DNA from: Lysinibacillus pakistanensis
Lineage (GTDB): Bacteria > Bacillota > Bacilli > Bacillales_A > Planococcaceae
DNA: 64,000 bases
Assembly (NCBI RefSeq): GCF_030123245.1
Contig: NZ_CP126101.1
Location: 494,501 to 558,500 of the forward strand
Reading direction: 5' to 3'
Below are positions 55,997 through 64,000 of this stretch, in pieces. The translations under genes and the position numbers were made by a program. Within the stretch, counting starts at the first letter, position 1. Each line of letters opens with the position of its first letter. Under the pieces are notes generated by a model, which searched no databases, was not told the DNA's origin, and saw nothing but the letters and a program-made list of their open reading frames with translations.

Positions 55997-56569
55997 ATGC
56001 AAAAAAATAATATTTCTAATATGCAAGGTGATGCCAAACTCCCATTGCCTTATCGTTCATGGATTGATACATATTATTTTCCCATAAAGATAATAGGGTG
56101 GATAATTTTTTGTATCTACTCATTTATTGCTTTTTATAAATTAGTCATTGATCGTCTAGTAGATGTCATCCTAGTTTTATGGAAGGACGAATACTCACTC
56201 GTTGAATTAGGTCTGTTTGATTATAGTGACTGGCGATTAACCACAAATTTTGTACCCTTTGAAACTATTCTACGCTATATAAACTACTCTCAGTATTTTA
56301 ATTTGGAAATCATTATTATTAATTTACTCGGCAATTTATTAATATTTACACCAATGGGTTTTTTGTTGCCTTTGTTGTCCAAAAGGTTTCGTAAAGCTTG
56401 GGCAGTGATTTGTGTAGGTTTTTTATCCAGTTTAGCAGTAGAAACGATACAATTTATTTTTACGGTTGGCTCCGCAGATATTGATGATTTACTTTTAAAT
56501 ACGCTAGGCGCATGGTTGGGTTATCTAGCCTATAAAAGTATCCTTATTAAACCTAAAAAAAAATGTTAG
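55997..56569 (+). CDS. VanZ-family membrane protein
   Basis: A 190-residue protein with four or five hydrophobic segments and the VanZ-like pattern: NFVPFETILRYI, NLLGNLLIFTPMGFLLPLL, then FLSSLAVETIQFIFTVGSADIDDLLLNTLGAWLGY. The Glu/Asp-rich last motif is diagnostic. VanZ proteins affect teicoplanin sensitivity and envelope lipids in some bacteria, but most are of unknown role. No van genes are near. It is monocistronic with a terminator just after it. Confidence 0.85.
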   Translation: MQKNNISNMQGDAKLPLPYRSWIDTYYFPIKIIGWIIFCIYSFIAFYKLVIDRLVDVILVLWKDEYSLVELGLFDYSDWRLTTNFVPFETILRYINYSQYFNLEIIIINLLGNLLIFTPMGFLLPLLSKRFRKAWAVICVGFLSSLAVETIQFIFTVGSADIDDLLLNTLGAWLGYLAYKSILIKPKKKC

Positions 56570-56600
56570 AAACAGTCTATGCCAAAAGACTGTTTTTTTA
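56570..56600 (+). terminator. Rho-independent terminator
   Basis: AAACAGTCT (56570-56578) pairs with AGACTGTTT (56587-56595), followed by T. Confidence 0.88.
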
Positions 56601-56883
56601 TATGGAATTAACACTATTTGGAAAGTGGAAAAAGTATTAAGTTTCGTAGAAATATTATAATTAAAAGAAAATATAGGATTTTATAAAGGTATTTATACCT
56701 ATATTAGTGAAAATTGATTATTTCTTTAGGAGGTTAGTAGTAATTTATACTTGAATTTAATATAGAAAATTCCGATAATGAGTGTACAGAAATTGTTCAG
56801 GTGGTAGAGATATAGTTAATAGAGGGTTATTATCATATCTAATATTTAACTTGCATATTAAATAAGAAAGCAGAGGTGATTAT
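56601..56883. other. AT-rich intergenic stretch
   Basis: No gene was seen. A short inverted repeat AATATAGG/CCTATATT (56670-56677 with 56698-56705) lies about 180 bases before the next start and might be a regulatory site. Confidence 0.3.
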
Positions 56884-57642
56884 ATGAAAATATCAAGTTT
56901 AATAGAACATGAAAGAATTTCACCTTCAAATCGCAAGAAAGTATTACAGCGAAAAGAAGCAGGAGATGCCTATCGAAAAAATGCTTTGTATTTTCAGCCA
57001 AAGAAAAATCCAATATTACAAGAGCTTGAGAATTTATTATTAGGACAAAAGGATTTAGACCTCTACGAGCAACAAAAAGAGGAATCACAGGAAGTCACGC
57101 CCCACCAACAAGCCATTTTTCAAGAGATGGAACAAACTAAAAAGAATGTGTTGGCTCATGAACAAGCAAATAAGATGGTCAGCAGTGAGGGGGTTGAATC
57201 AATTTCCTCCTCCCAGCTATCAGATGATGAAGATGTAGTTGGAATAAATCCCGAAAATACTTTGCGGATTTTAGAGCAGGTACGGAATGCAGCTTTAACA
57301 CCAGCACAGCCTTCCACCCAAGATTTACGTATAGCGGCAAGTGCAAATGCGCAAATTCAACAAATTCAGGCACAATTACAGGGGCAGGAATTCAATCAAA
57401 ATGTAATAACTGACAACGAGCCTGCTTATTTTAATGAAGGCATTGAGGTCAAAGTACCAGAACGTTTTTCGAAGGAATTGATATTAAATCCATTTGCAGA
57501 TACAATTTTCGGTAAGAGCTATGGGGAGGCATTCAAGGCACTGACATTTAAACATGCTTCTGAAAAATATGCTACCCATATCCAAATGGCGAAAAACGGC
57601 TATCGACTAGGGAATGAAGCTACGTTCTCGATGATAGCTTAA
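56884..57642 (+). CDS. Protein with SprA-like C-terminal motif, function unknown
   Basis: A 252-residue hydrophilic protein, rich in Gln and Glu between residues 45 and 180, with no signal or membrane segment. A segment near 130-160 ([21 protein letters not shown] followed by [13 protein letters not shown]) resembles the ALAPAEPSxQD end of SprA-related putative metalloproteases, but the zinc-binding HExxH of that group is not present. It may be a degenerate or structural relative. GAGGTG lies five bases before the ATG. The C-terminal 70 residues are not recognised. Confidence 0.5.
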   Translation: MKISSLIEHERISPSNRKKVLQRKEAGDAYRKNALYFQPKKNPILQELENLLLGQKDLDLYEQQKEESQEVTPHQQAIFQEMEQTKKNVLAHEQANKMVSSEGVESISSSQLSDDEDVVGINPENTLRILEQVRNAALTPAQPSTQDLRIAASANAQIQQIQAQLQGQEFNQNVITDNEPAYFNEGIEVKVPERFSKELILNPFADTIFGKSYGEAFKALTFKHASEKYATHIQMAKNGYRLGNEATFSMIA

Positions 57643-57664
57643 TGTTGCAGATGGGAGTTTTATT

Positions 57665-58159
57665 ATGGCAAAGCCAAAACATGCTAAGACGAATGCTATA
57701 CGATTGTTAGAGCAACAAAAAATACAATTCGAAGTAATTGAATATGAAACCGGTGATGGTCAAGTAGATGGTATTTCGGTCGCTGAAAAAATTGGCCATC
57801 CAGCTTCTCGCGTTTTTAAAACATTAGTGGCAAAGGCAAGCGCGCAAAAGCTTTTTGTATTTGTTATTCCTGTTGCTCAAGAGCTTGATTTAAAAGCTGC
57901 TGCTAAGGTTGTAGGAGAGAAAAAAATTGAAATGCTTCCTGTCAAGGAGTTACTGAGCTATACAGGTTATGTCCGTGGTGGCTGCTCACCTGTAGGCATG
58001 AAAAAGCTTTATCCAACAGTCATTGACGTATCGGCACAAGAGCAAGGCGATATTATTGTTAGCGCTGGTAAAATTGGAATGCAAATCCATGTACAATTAG
58101 CTGATTTAATTGCTATCACGAAAGCAAAGCTGGAAGCGATTACAACTACCCATGAATGA
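57665..58159 (+). CDS. ybaK: YbaK-type aminoacyl-tRNA deacylase (Cys-tRNA(Pro))
   Basis: A 164-residue YbaK/EbsC protein that removes Cys wrongly attached to tRNA(Pro). The catalytic-pocket motifs are [10 protein letters not shown] (catalytic Lys) and [14 protein letters not shown] (the GGxSPxG signature). The start follows GGGAG by about eight bases. It lies 22 bases after the previous gene and may share its transcript. The stop codon lies within a terminator stem. Confidence 0.92.
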   Translation: MAKPKHAKTNAIRLLEQQKIQFEVIEYETGDGQVDGISVAEKIGHPASRVFKTLVAKASAQKLFVFVIPVAQELDLKAAAKVVGEKKIEMLPVKELLSYTGYVRGGCSPVGMKKLYPTVIDVSAQEQGDIIVSAGKIGMQIHVQLADLIAITKAKLEAITTTHE

Positions 58160-58180
58160 AAGGTGGGTAGTTTTTTATTT
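58144..58180 (+). terminator. Terminator overlapping the ybaK stop
   Basis: AACTACCCA (58144-58152) pairs with TGGGTAGTT (58164-58172), followed by TTTT. Confidence 0.87.
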
Positions 58181-58197
58181 GGATTTAAATCTTTGTT

Positions 58198-58221
58198 AAA
58201 GTGAACCGCTTAGGTAACCAA
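58198..58221. repeat. Single stray unit of the 21-bp repeat
   Basis: AAAGTGAACCGCTTAGGTAA and the next bases match the junction of units in the array at 26611-26653 (GTGAACCGCTCAGGTAGC) with few changes. Confidence 0.5.
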
Positions 58222-58322
58222 AACATTTTTATAAGAGAAGGCAAAACACATCTCCTCGTTTTTTATAGAAACTATGGTACAGTTAGAGCAATCATACATA
58301 CATAGATAGAGAGGGTTATGAA

Positions 58323-58958
58323 ATGCAAAAAGTTATGGGGTGGCGTTGGGCATTTTTTATAGGCGGCTTAATAGTTATGTCCCTTGGGATTACTATGTCT
58401 ATTAAGGGCAAGATTGTAGGGACAAGCCCATGGGATGTGTTGCATGTGGGTTTATTCCAAAATTTTGGTTTATCGATTGGGACGTGGTCTATTTTAACAG
58501 GCCTTTTTATTGTTGCTTCGACCTCAATTGTTTTACGACAATGGCCAAAGATAGGAACATGGCTTAATATGCTACTAATTGGATCATTTATAGATGTTTT
58601 TAATTGGCTATTGCCATCAACGAATATATATAGCTTACAGGTTACTTATTTTGTGATAGGTTTATTTGTTTTAAGTTTTGGCTGTGGCATGTATATTGCA
58701 CCTAATATGGGAGCTGGACCACGTGATACATTGATGATGATTCTGGTTGAAAAATTTGGTGGTACCATTAAAACGGCGAGAATGGGTATAGAGGTGCTAG
58801 TGACAATTTTCGGCTGGTTGCTTGGAGGACCTGTGGGTGTTGGGACAGTGGTGATTGCTTTAACATCAGGCTATATTGTGCAATATTCATTACCTTATTG
58901 TCGAAAGCTTTTAATGAAGTGTATTGGCAATATTGAGGATATGAAGCCTTTCTATTAA
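58323..58958 (+). CDS. YczE/YitT-family membrane protein
   Basis: A 211-residue membrane protein with about five hydrophobic segments, of the YczE/YyaS/YitT type. The marker stretches are SLGITMSIKGKIVGTSPWDVLHVGL, FVIGLFVLSFGCGMYIAPNMGAGPRDTLMM and LGGPVGVGTVVIALTSG. In Bacillus, YczE is needed for lipopeptide production in some strains, but no such cluster is near, so the role here is open. A GAGGG site precedes the ATG. It is monocistronic with a very strong terminator. Confidence 0.85.
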   Translation: MQKVMGWRWAFFIGGLIVMSLGITMSIKGKIVGTSPWDVLHVGLFQNFGLSIGTWSILTGLFIVASTSIVLRQWPKIGTWLNMLLIGSFIDVFNWLLPSTNIYSLQVTYFVIGLFVLSFGCGMYIAPNMGAGPRDTLMMILVEKFGGTIKTARMGIEVLVTIFGWLLGGPVGVGTVVIALTSGYIVQYSLPYCRKLLMKCIGNIEDMKPFY

Positions 58959-58962
58959 ATAG

Positions 58963-59010
58963 GAAGCTACTTTTATCATAAAGGATAGAAGTAGCTTCTC
59001 ATTTTTTTTG
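58963..59010 (+). terminator. Strong rho-independent terminator
   Basis: The 15-base arms 58963-58977 and 58984-58998 pair with one wobble, followed by an eight-T run. Confidence 0.92.
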
Positions 59011-59056
59011 CGGTTGTTTCATATAATGCAGGGCATAGGGTAAAGGAGGAGCGGTA

Positions 59057-60133
59057 TTGAACGGAAATGTGACCTATTATTTTGGACACGCATTGACAGG
59101 GCAGGGAATTAAACAATTATATAAAGAAATGATGGATGAGGCGGAATTGGTTTATCTTTTGCAGGGTGCTCCAACAATGAAGGGGTCGGAGCTTTTAAAA
59201 GAGCTTGGTTATTTTTATGTCAAGCAAGGCTTTGCTGTAGAATGGTTCAAGGACGCGCTGTTGGAGGATGTTGTAGAGGCGGTATTTGTTCGAGGGTGTA
59301 ATCGACTCTATATTTGGTCATCTGAATGGGGGATTGAACCGACTTTCCTTGGAACAAAGCATCGTGTGCTATCATTTTATGATTGTTTAGAGGACCTCCA
59401 GCTCGAGAAAGTTGGCGAACAGCTTGCTGAGGCAATGAAGGAACGAGAGTTATGGCGTGATAAATGTATCGCTATGCTAAGTAAAGCTATTAAGATTCAT
59501 GACGATTGGGAGATTGTCACACAAAGCTGTATGAATTGGCAAGCATTAAATGATCAAGTGGAAATGTTAAAAACAAACGTTTTTCAATCAATCATTTTAA
59601 ATAAACCTGGACTACGCACACATCGCTTACTAGGAACATTAACACCAAGAGGCGCTGAAAATACAGTAGAGAGTATTACTAAAAATTTAGCTCGCCGATT
59701 AATGATAAAAGGTAAGCCGGGAACCGGTAAATCTTCCTTGATGAAGGACTTAGCTGATGAAGCCAATAAGAGAGGGCTAGATACACAAATTATTTGGTGC
59801 GGTTTAGATGCAGGCTCTGTTGATATGGTCATTATCCCGGAATTAAATTTTTGTATATTTGATAGTACAGAACCACATGTCTTTGATCCACAGGATGGCA
59901 GACTGGGAGATGAAATTTTTGATATAGGGAAACATTGTGCATTATCACAGGATGCAGAAGTTCTAATCGAAGATATCCGTGCAAAGTATAAAGAGGCTAT
60001 ACAGGATGCGATGGGCTACTCCAAGCGATATGCAGAAGCGGAGTATACTGTTCGGCGTTTATTGGACCATTGTTTATCTACTTCACTTTGGCGAGAAAAA
60101 ACTGCTCCACTTTTCGAAAGATTAACAAAGTAA
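59057..60133 (+). CDS. P-loop ATPase of the PRK06851 type
   Basis: A 358-residue P-loop protein resembling the PRK06851 family, of unknown function. The first half begins YYFGHALTGQGIKQLYKEM and contains a duplicated but degenerate nucleotide-binding fold. The second half has the intact Walker A RLMIKGKPGTGKSSLMKDL near residue 225 and IIPELNFCIFDSTEPHVFDP, a marker of this family. It starts at TTG seven bases after GGAGG. It lies just before kbl but with its own signals. A link to sporulation or nucleotide metabolism is not supported. Confidence 0.8.
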   Translation: MNGNVTYYFGHALTGQGIKQLYKEMMDEAELVYLLQGAPTMKGSELLKELGYFYVKQGFAVEWFKDALLEDVVEAVFVRGCNRLYIWSSEWGIEPTFLGTKHRVLSFYDCLEDLQLEKVGEQLAEAMKERELWRDKCIAMLSKAIKIHDDWEIVTQSCMNWQALNDQVEMLKTNVFQSIILNKPGLRTHRLLGTLTPRGAENTVESITKNLARRLMIKGKPGTGKSSLMKDLADEANKRGLDTQIIWCGLDAGSVDMVIIPELNFCIFDSTEPHVFDPQDGRLGDEIFDIGKHCALSQDAEVLIEDIRAKYKEAIQDAMGYSKRYAEAEYTVRRLLDHCLSTSLWREKTAPLFERLTK

Positions 60134-60200
60134 TTTTTCAATTGGCATGCTTATGCTACACTAGGAGCTAGAACAGTTTTCCTAGGAAAGGATGATACGC

Positions 60201-61391
60201 TTGTCAAAAGTATTAAATGCATTTTTAGACGAAAACCTACAAGACTTAAGAGACCAAGGCTTATACAACGAGATTGATCCAGTAGAGGGAGCCAATGGAC
60301 CTGTTATTCAGGTGCGCGGCAAAAATCTTATTAACTTGTCCTCAAACAACTATCTTGGCTTAGCAACAAATGAAGAATTGAAGCGTATTGCCAAAGAGAC
60401 AATTGATAAATATGGTGTCGGAGCAGGTGCTGTTCGTACTATAAATGGTACGCTTGATCTACACGTTAAACTGGAGGAAAAGCTTGCTGAATTTAAAGGA
60501 ACAGAAGCAGCTATTTCCTATCAATCAGGCTTTAATTGTAATATGGCAGCGATTTCAGCTGTAATGGATAAAAATGATGCGATTCTTTCAGATCAATTGA
60601 ATCATGCTTCTATTATCGATGGTTGTCGTTTATCAAAGGCGAAAATCATTGCGTTTAATCACTCTGATATGGATGATTTACGTGCGAAGGCAAAAGCAGC
60701 AAAAGAATCTGGGTTATACAATAAAATTATGGTCATTACTGATGGTGTTTTCTCCATGGATGGCGATATTGCTAAACTGCCGGAAATTGTGGAGATTGCA
60801 AAGGAATTTGATTTAATTACGTATGTAGATGATGCGCATGGCTCAGGTGTTACAGGTAAAGGAAAGGGTACAGTGAAGCATTTCGGCTTAGAAAAAGAAA
60901 TCGACTTCCAAATTGGTACACTTTCTAAGGCGATTGGCGTTGTTGGCGGATATGTCGCAGGTAAGAAAAACTTAATTGACTGGCTTAAAGTACGCTCTCG
61001 TCCATTTTTATTCTCAACAGCATTACCGCCTGGCGATGTGGCAGCGATTACGGCAGCAGTACAAATGTTAATTGATTCCACTGAGCTTCATGATAAACTT
61101 TGGGAAAATGGCGATTATTTAAAATCAGGGCTTGCTAAGCTAGGCTTTAATATTGGGGAATCCGAAACGCCAATAACTCCATGTATTATTGGCGATGAAA
61201 AGCTGACGCAGGATTTCTCTCGACGCTTATTTGAAGAGGGCGTTTATGCGAAATCAATCGTTTTCCCAACGGTTCCAAAGGGTACAGGTCGTGTTCGTAA
61301 TATGCCTACAGCGGCTCATACAAAAGAAATGCTGGATAATGCACTCGCAATTTATGAAAAAGTAGGTCGCGAACTAGGCGTTATTCAATAA
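60201..61391 (+). CDS. kbl: Glycine C-acetyltransferase (2-amino-3-ketobutyrate CoA ligase)
   Basis: A ~396-residue PLP enzyme of the alpha-oxoamine synthase family, which splits 2-amino-3-ketobutyrate to glycine and acetyl-CoA in threonine breakdown. Motifs: [28 protein letters not shown], the PLP-contact [13 protein letters not shown] and the Schiff-base Lys in [13 protein letters not shown]. The TTG at 60201 fits the AAGG site better than the ATG at 60192. The usual partner, threonine dehydrogenase (tdh), is not adjacent. A terminator follows. Confidence 0.9.
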   Translation: MSKVLNAFLDENLQDLRDQGLYNEIDPVEGANGPVIQVRGKNLINLSSNNYLGLATNEELKRIAKETIDKYGVGAGAVRTINGTLDLHVKLEEKLAEFKGTEAAISYQSGFNCNMAAISAVMDKNDAILSDQLNHASIIDGCRLSKAKIIAFNHSDMDDLRAKAKAAKESGLYNKIMVITDGVFSMDGDIAKLPEIVEIAKEFDLITYVDDAHGSGVTGKGKGTVKHFGLEKEIDFQIGTLSKAIGVVGGYVAGKKNLIDWLKVRSRPFLFSTALPPGDVAAITAAVQMLIDSTELHDKLWENGDYLKSGLAKLGFNIGESETPITPCIIGDEKLTQDFSRRLFEEGVYAKSIVFPTVPKGTGRVRNMPTAAHTKEMLDNALAIYEKVGRELGVIQ

Positions 61392-61427
61392 AAAAGGGTC
61401 TCCTCTTCGTGAGGCACCCTTTTTTAT
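61390..61427 (+). terminator. Rho-independent terminator of kbl
   Basis: AAAAAAGGGT (61390-61399) pairs with ACCCTTTTTT (61416-61425), with an inner CCTC/GAGG stem. Confidence 0.9.
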
Positions 61428-61435
61428 ATTTAGAT

Positions 61436-61519
61436 GGATAGAACATTTAAAGTGACGGATAGGTAAACTGAATCAACGGATAGAACCCTCAAAGTGATGG
61501 ATAGCTAGAGTGAATCAAT
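61436..61519. repeat. 21-bp tandem repeat array (four units)
   Basis: GGATAG starts at 61436, 61457, 61478 and 61499, exactly 21 bases apart. On the minus strand a GATTCA(G/C)T...CTATCC pattern alternates with an ACTTT...TTCTATCC pattern. The first pattern resembles the unit of the array at 26569. It lies between convergent kbl and CoA-transferase genes. Confidence 0.75.
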
Positions 61520-61547
61520 ATATTAAAACGTTAAAAATGGATAAGCT

Positions 61548-62744
61548 CTATTTTGAATGAAAGATATTTGCGGTGTTTAACTGTTTGATGCGTTCATCTG
61601 TCACATGCAATGATTTTAAAATTTCCTCATTATGCTGCCCTAATGTTGGAGCGGCTTTTGTTAGCTGTCCAGGGGTCTGAGAAAATTTCGCTGGGAAGCC
61701 TAGTGTACGCATTGGCCCAGCCGTTGGATGCTCATAGGACAGGACCATGCCACGCTCCAAAATATGAGGATCATTCAATGTTTGATCGTAGGAATAGATT
61801 GGGCTAGATGGTACACCATATTCATCTAAAAGCTGAAGCCAATATGCAGCTTTATGCTTTACTAATTCACTTTCGATTTCTTCCTCCAATGCTTTAACAT
61901 TTTGAGCCCGCAAGTAGTTTGACGCGAATAGTGGATTACTCAGCCAATCTGGACGGTGGACGACTTTGGTGGCAAAAATCTCCCATAGCTTTTGATTACC
62001 TGCACCAACTAAAATATAATCATCCTGTGTTTTAAAACCCTGATAAGGTGCAGAGACACGATGCGCAGTACCTGTTCGCTCAGGGAGCTGGCCTTGCCCA
62101 AAGTAGGCTGCAGCCTCCCAAACCGTCCATGCCAGTCCAGACTCTACTAAGGAAACATCAATATATTGTCCTTCACCACTACGCAGCTTGTAAATATAGG
62201 CCATTAAAATAGACTGCAATGCTGTTTGAGCAGCCGCAATATCGTTTACAGCAAAGCCAACCTTTACTGGTCTGCCATCTGCTTCACCAGTCATATGCAT
62301 TAAGCCGCTAAGTCCTTGCGCCATAATATCGTAGCCGCCTTTTTGACTATAAGGACCTGTTTGACCATAACCTGAAATAGAGCAATAAATAAGGCCAGGA
62401 TTCATATCTTTTAATGTTGCATAATCTATCCCTAATTTTTTTGTGACGCCAGGCCGATAATTTTCCACAAGCACATCTACCGATTGGATAAGCTCTTTAA
62501 ATAGTTCTAATCCCTCAGGTGTTTTTAAATTCAAGCAAACACCTTTTTTATTACGATTAACCATCATATACATATGGCTTTCTTCATTAATAAAGGGACC
62601 CATTGTACGTGTGTCGTCTCCACTGGGATACTTCTCAATTTTAATGACTTCAGCCCCCATATCTGCTAATACCATTGTGCAGTATGGACCAGCAAGCACC
62701 TGTGATAGATCAACAACTTTTAAACCTTGCAATGCTTGATTCAT
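61548..62744 (-). CDS. CaiB/BaiF family CoA-transferase
   Basis: A 398-residue class III CoA-transferase that moves CoA between carboxylates. Motifs: DLSQVLAGPYCTMVLADMGAEVIKIE at the start, VENYRPGV, and GGYDIMAQGLSGLM with the catalytic Asp139, then KVGFAVNDIAAAQTAL. It overlaps the oxidase gene by four bases (ATGA), showing coupled translation. Its acid substrate would follow from the oxidase, probably a 2-hydroxy or 2-oxo acid; this is inferred. GGAG lies before the start at 62744. Confidence 0.9.
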   Translation of the reverse strand: MNQALQGLKVVDLSQVLAGPYCTMVLADMGAEVIKIEKYPSGDDTRTMGPFINEESHMYMMVNRNKKGVCLNLKTPEGLELFKELIQSVDVLVENYRPGVTKKLGIDYATLKDMNPGLIYCSISGYGQTGPYSQKGGYDIMAQGLSGLMHMTGEADGRPVKVGFAVNDIAAAQTALQSILMAYIYKLRSGEGQYIDVSLVESGLAWTVWEAAAYFGQGQLPERTGTAHRVSAPYQGFKTQDDYILVGAGNQKLWEIFATKVVHRPDWLSNPLFASNYLRAQNVKALEEEIESELVKHKAAYWLQLLDEYGVPSSPIYSYDQTLNDPHILERGMVLSYEHPTAGPMRTLGFPAKFSQTPGQLTKAAPTLGQHNEEILKSLHVTDERIKQLNTANIFHSK

Positions 62745-63901
62745 TTTTCATCGACTCCATCTTTTTTCACTAGAGTAATATTTCGTAGGGCTGGAAGGGA
62801 GGTTGCGCCTGCTAAAGCAATGGAAACTTTCAATTCATCGTATAGATTCGTCATGACTTTTTCCACTCCATGCTGTCCATCTAACGCCAGCCCATAGACA
62901 AAAGGCCGACCAATCGCTACTGCATCTGCCCCTAAAGAAAGTGCTTTTAGGGCATCCATACCACGATACACGCCACTGTCTAAAATGATTGGAATTTGTC
63001 CATTTACCGCTTTGACAATCGCAGGAAGCGCATCAAGTGATCCTACTACACCATCCAGTTGGCGACCCCCATGATTTGAAACAATAATACCATCGATACC
63101 ATTTTCTATAGCTAGCTTTGCGTCTTCAGGATGTAAAATACCTTTTAATAAAATAGGGAGATTAGATCGGCGCTTTAATTCACGTACATTTTCCCAACTT
63201 AAGGTAGGATGGAAAACATTTTGCAACACACCCTGGACGTAGGATTCAAATGATTCATCTGGCAGGGAAGCCATAAAAACAGGATCATTGATATAGTTTC
63301 CTCTTGCATAGCCTAGCTTTAAAGGCGAAAATTGGTTGCGTACATCCTCTTCACGCCAGCCAAGCATAACTGTGTCGACTGTAAGAACGATTGCTTCAAA
63401 GCCAGCAGTCTCTGCTCGAGCGGCCATACTATAAGCAATTTCCTCGTTGGTAGACCAATATAACTGAAACCATTTTGTAGCCGTAGGTGCAGCTTGTGCA
63501 ACCTCTTCAAGGGCATAGCTAGAAACTGTACTTTGTATATAGGGTATTTTTAATTGTTGAGCAGCGCGAACAACTGCAAGCTCTCCATCATCATGCGCCA
63601 TTTTATTCATGCCAACAGGTGCAAATAAAAAGGGTGTTGGATATGTTTTTCCGAAAAGCTTTATCGAAGTGTCAACATTGGAAACATCATTTAAAAAGCG
63701 GGGCACAATGGAATACTTTTCAAAAGCAACACGATTATTGCGCAATGTTTGTTCGCCTCCTGCACCAGAGCGTATATAGCCAAAAGGTCCAGCTTCCATT
63801 TTTTCCGCTACAGCCTTCTCTAAATCGGCAAAACAAATAGGGAAGGGAGCTTGGGCAGTTATATTTTTTAATAGAAGGTCTCCATTAGTTGTATTTGTCA
63901 T
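62741..63901 (-). CDS. FMN-dependent alpha-hydroxy acid oxidase/dehydrogenase
   Basis: A ~386-residue FMN enzyme of the lactate/glycolate oxidase family, which oxidises L-2-hydroxy acids to 2-oxo acids. The TIM-barrel motifs are FLFAPVGMNKMAHDDGE, IQSTVSSYALEEVA, KWFQLYWS, the catalytic IVSNHGGRQLDG and ILDSGVYRGMDALKALSLGADAVAIGRPF. It is closest in style to the lactate 2-monooxygenase-like group. GAGG lies eight bases before the ATG at 63901; the GTG at 63907 is too close. It is followed by the CoA-transferase with overlap. Confidence 0.9.
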   Translation of the reverse strand: MTNTTNGDLLLKNITAQAPFPICFADLEKAVAEKMEAGPFGYIRSGAGGEQTLRNNRVAFEKYSIVPRFLNDVSNVDTSIKLFGKTYPTPFLFAPVGMNKMAHDDGELAVVRAAQQLKIPYIQSTVSSYALEEVAQAAPTATKWFQLYWSTNEEIAYSMAARAETAGFEAIVLTVDTVMLGWREEDVRNQFSPLKLGYARGNYINDPVFMASLPDESFESYVQGVLQNVFHPTLSWENVRELKRRSNLPILLKGILHPEDAKLAIENGIDGIIVSNHGGRQLDGVVGSLDALPAIVKAVNGQIPIILDSGVYRGMDALKALSLGADAVAIGRPFVYGLALDGQHGVEKVMTNLYDELKVSIALAGATSLPALRNITLVKKDGVDEK

Positions 63902-63915
63902 CGTCACTACCTCAC

Positions 63916-64000
63916 TTATTTATTAAAAATGGGCTTTCTTTTGTTTAAAAATGCCTGTATGCCTTCGTTATAATCTTCTGAGCTAAAGGAGTCGAGAATG
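63916..64000 (-). CDS. Enoyl-CoA hydratase/isomerase, C-terminal end only
   Basis: The last 27 codons of a gene that continues beyond the window. They read ILDSFSSEDYNEGIQAFLNK then RKPIFNK, ending in TAA at 63916-63918. The EGIQAFLxKRKPxF end is typical of crotonase-family enoyl-CoA hydratases. It is upstream of the oxidase on the same strand, 14 bases away, so it is the earlier gene of the same operon and links it to acyl-CoA catabolism. Confidence 0.75.
   Translation of the reverse strand, partial: ILDSFSSEDYNEGIQAFLNKRKPIFNK

Noticed and set aside
55997..56569. Part of a glycopeptide-resistance cluster
   Set aside because: A lone VanZ-family gene without vanS/R/H/A/X genes gives no such support.

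Overview
The window looks like chromosome from an AT-rich, endospore-forming Bacillaceae bacterium, most likely Lysinibacillus or a close relative. This is inferred from gene content, not from a marker gene. The supports are strong GGAGG-type ribosome sites, frequent TTG/GTG starts, a BclB-type exosporium domain protein, Spx/MarR/WYL/RpiR regulators, a YkvI transporter, and the leucine-degradation cluster in the gene order of the Bacillus subtilis yng operon. No rRNA, tRNA or CRISPR array was seen.

Layout. 0-9.9 kb: split ThrE-type amino-acid exporter, c-di-GMP phosphodiesterase, DMT transporter, heterodimeric ABC exporter, double-GNAT protein. 9.9-17 kb: HelD-type RNA polymerase recycling ATPase, GDPD phosphodiesterase, DUF2804 protein, amidase-domain protein, nitroreductase, M20 dipeptidase. 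17-20.9 kb: an eroded accessory island with a tyrosine-integrase C-terminal remnant, two near-identical flanking repeats, two GNAT genes, small ORFs, an exosporium-type protein and an XRE regulator. 20.9-30 kb: regulators and their targets (WYL + SRPBCC, TetR + DJ-1, ECF sigma, Spx-like + MarR), a 21-bp tandem repeat array, an ABC-F protein and a PseG-like glycosyltransferase candidate. 30-41 kb: Rossmann and flavin reductases, a 1260-aa Upf1-like helicase paired with a winged-helix-like protein, a GT2 transferase, topoisomerase III, and a frameshifted SDR gene. 41-46.5 kb: an operon whose enzymes match the N-succinyl route that converts D- to L-amino acids. 46.9-55.8 kb: TetR gene, a dyad operator and the complete leucine/isovalerate catabolic operon. 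55.8-64 kb: VanZ, a SprA-like C-terminal motif protein, YbaK, YczE-type membrane protein, PRK06851-type ATPase, kbl, and a minus-strand FMN oxidase / CoA-transferase / enoyl-CoA hydratase catabolic cluster running off the end.

Non-coding structure is the most unusual part. A dispersed composite element (hairpins plus a conserved CAATT-CGCC dyad) occurs five times. Every copy has the same orientation and lies between two head-to-tail plus-strand genes, often ending in a terminator. Two tandem arrays with an exact 21-bp period, and one stray unit, lie in other gaps. Several regulator genes have clear palindromic candidate operators next to them.
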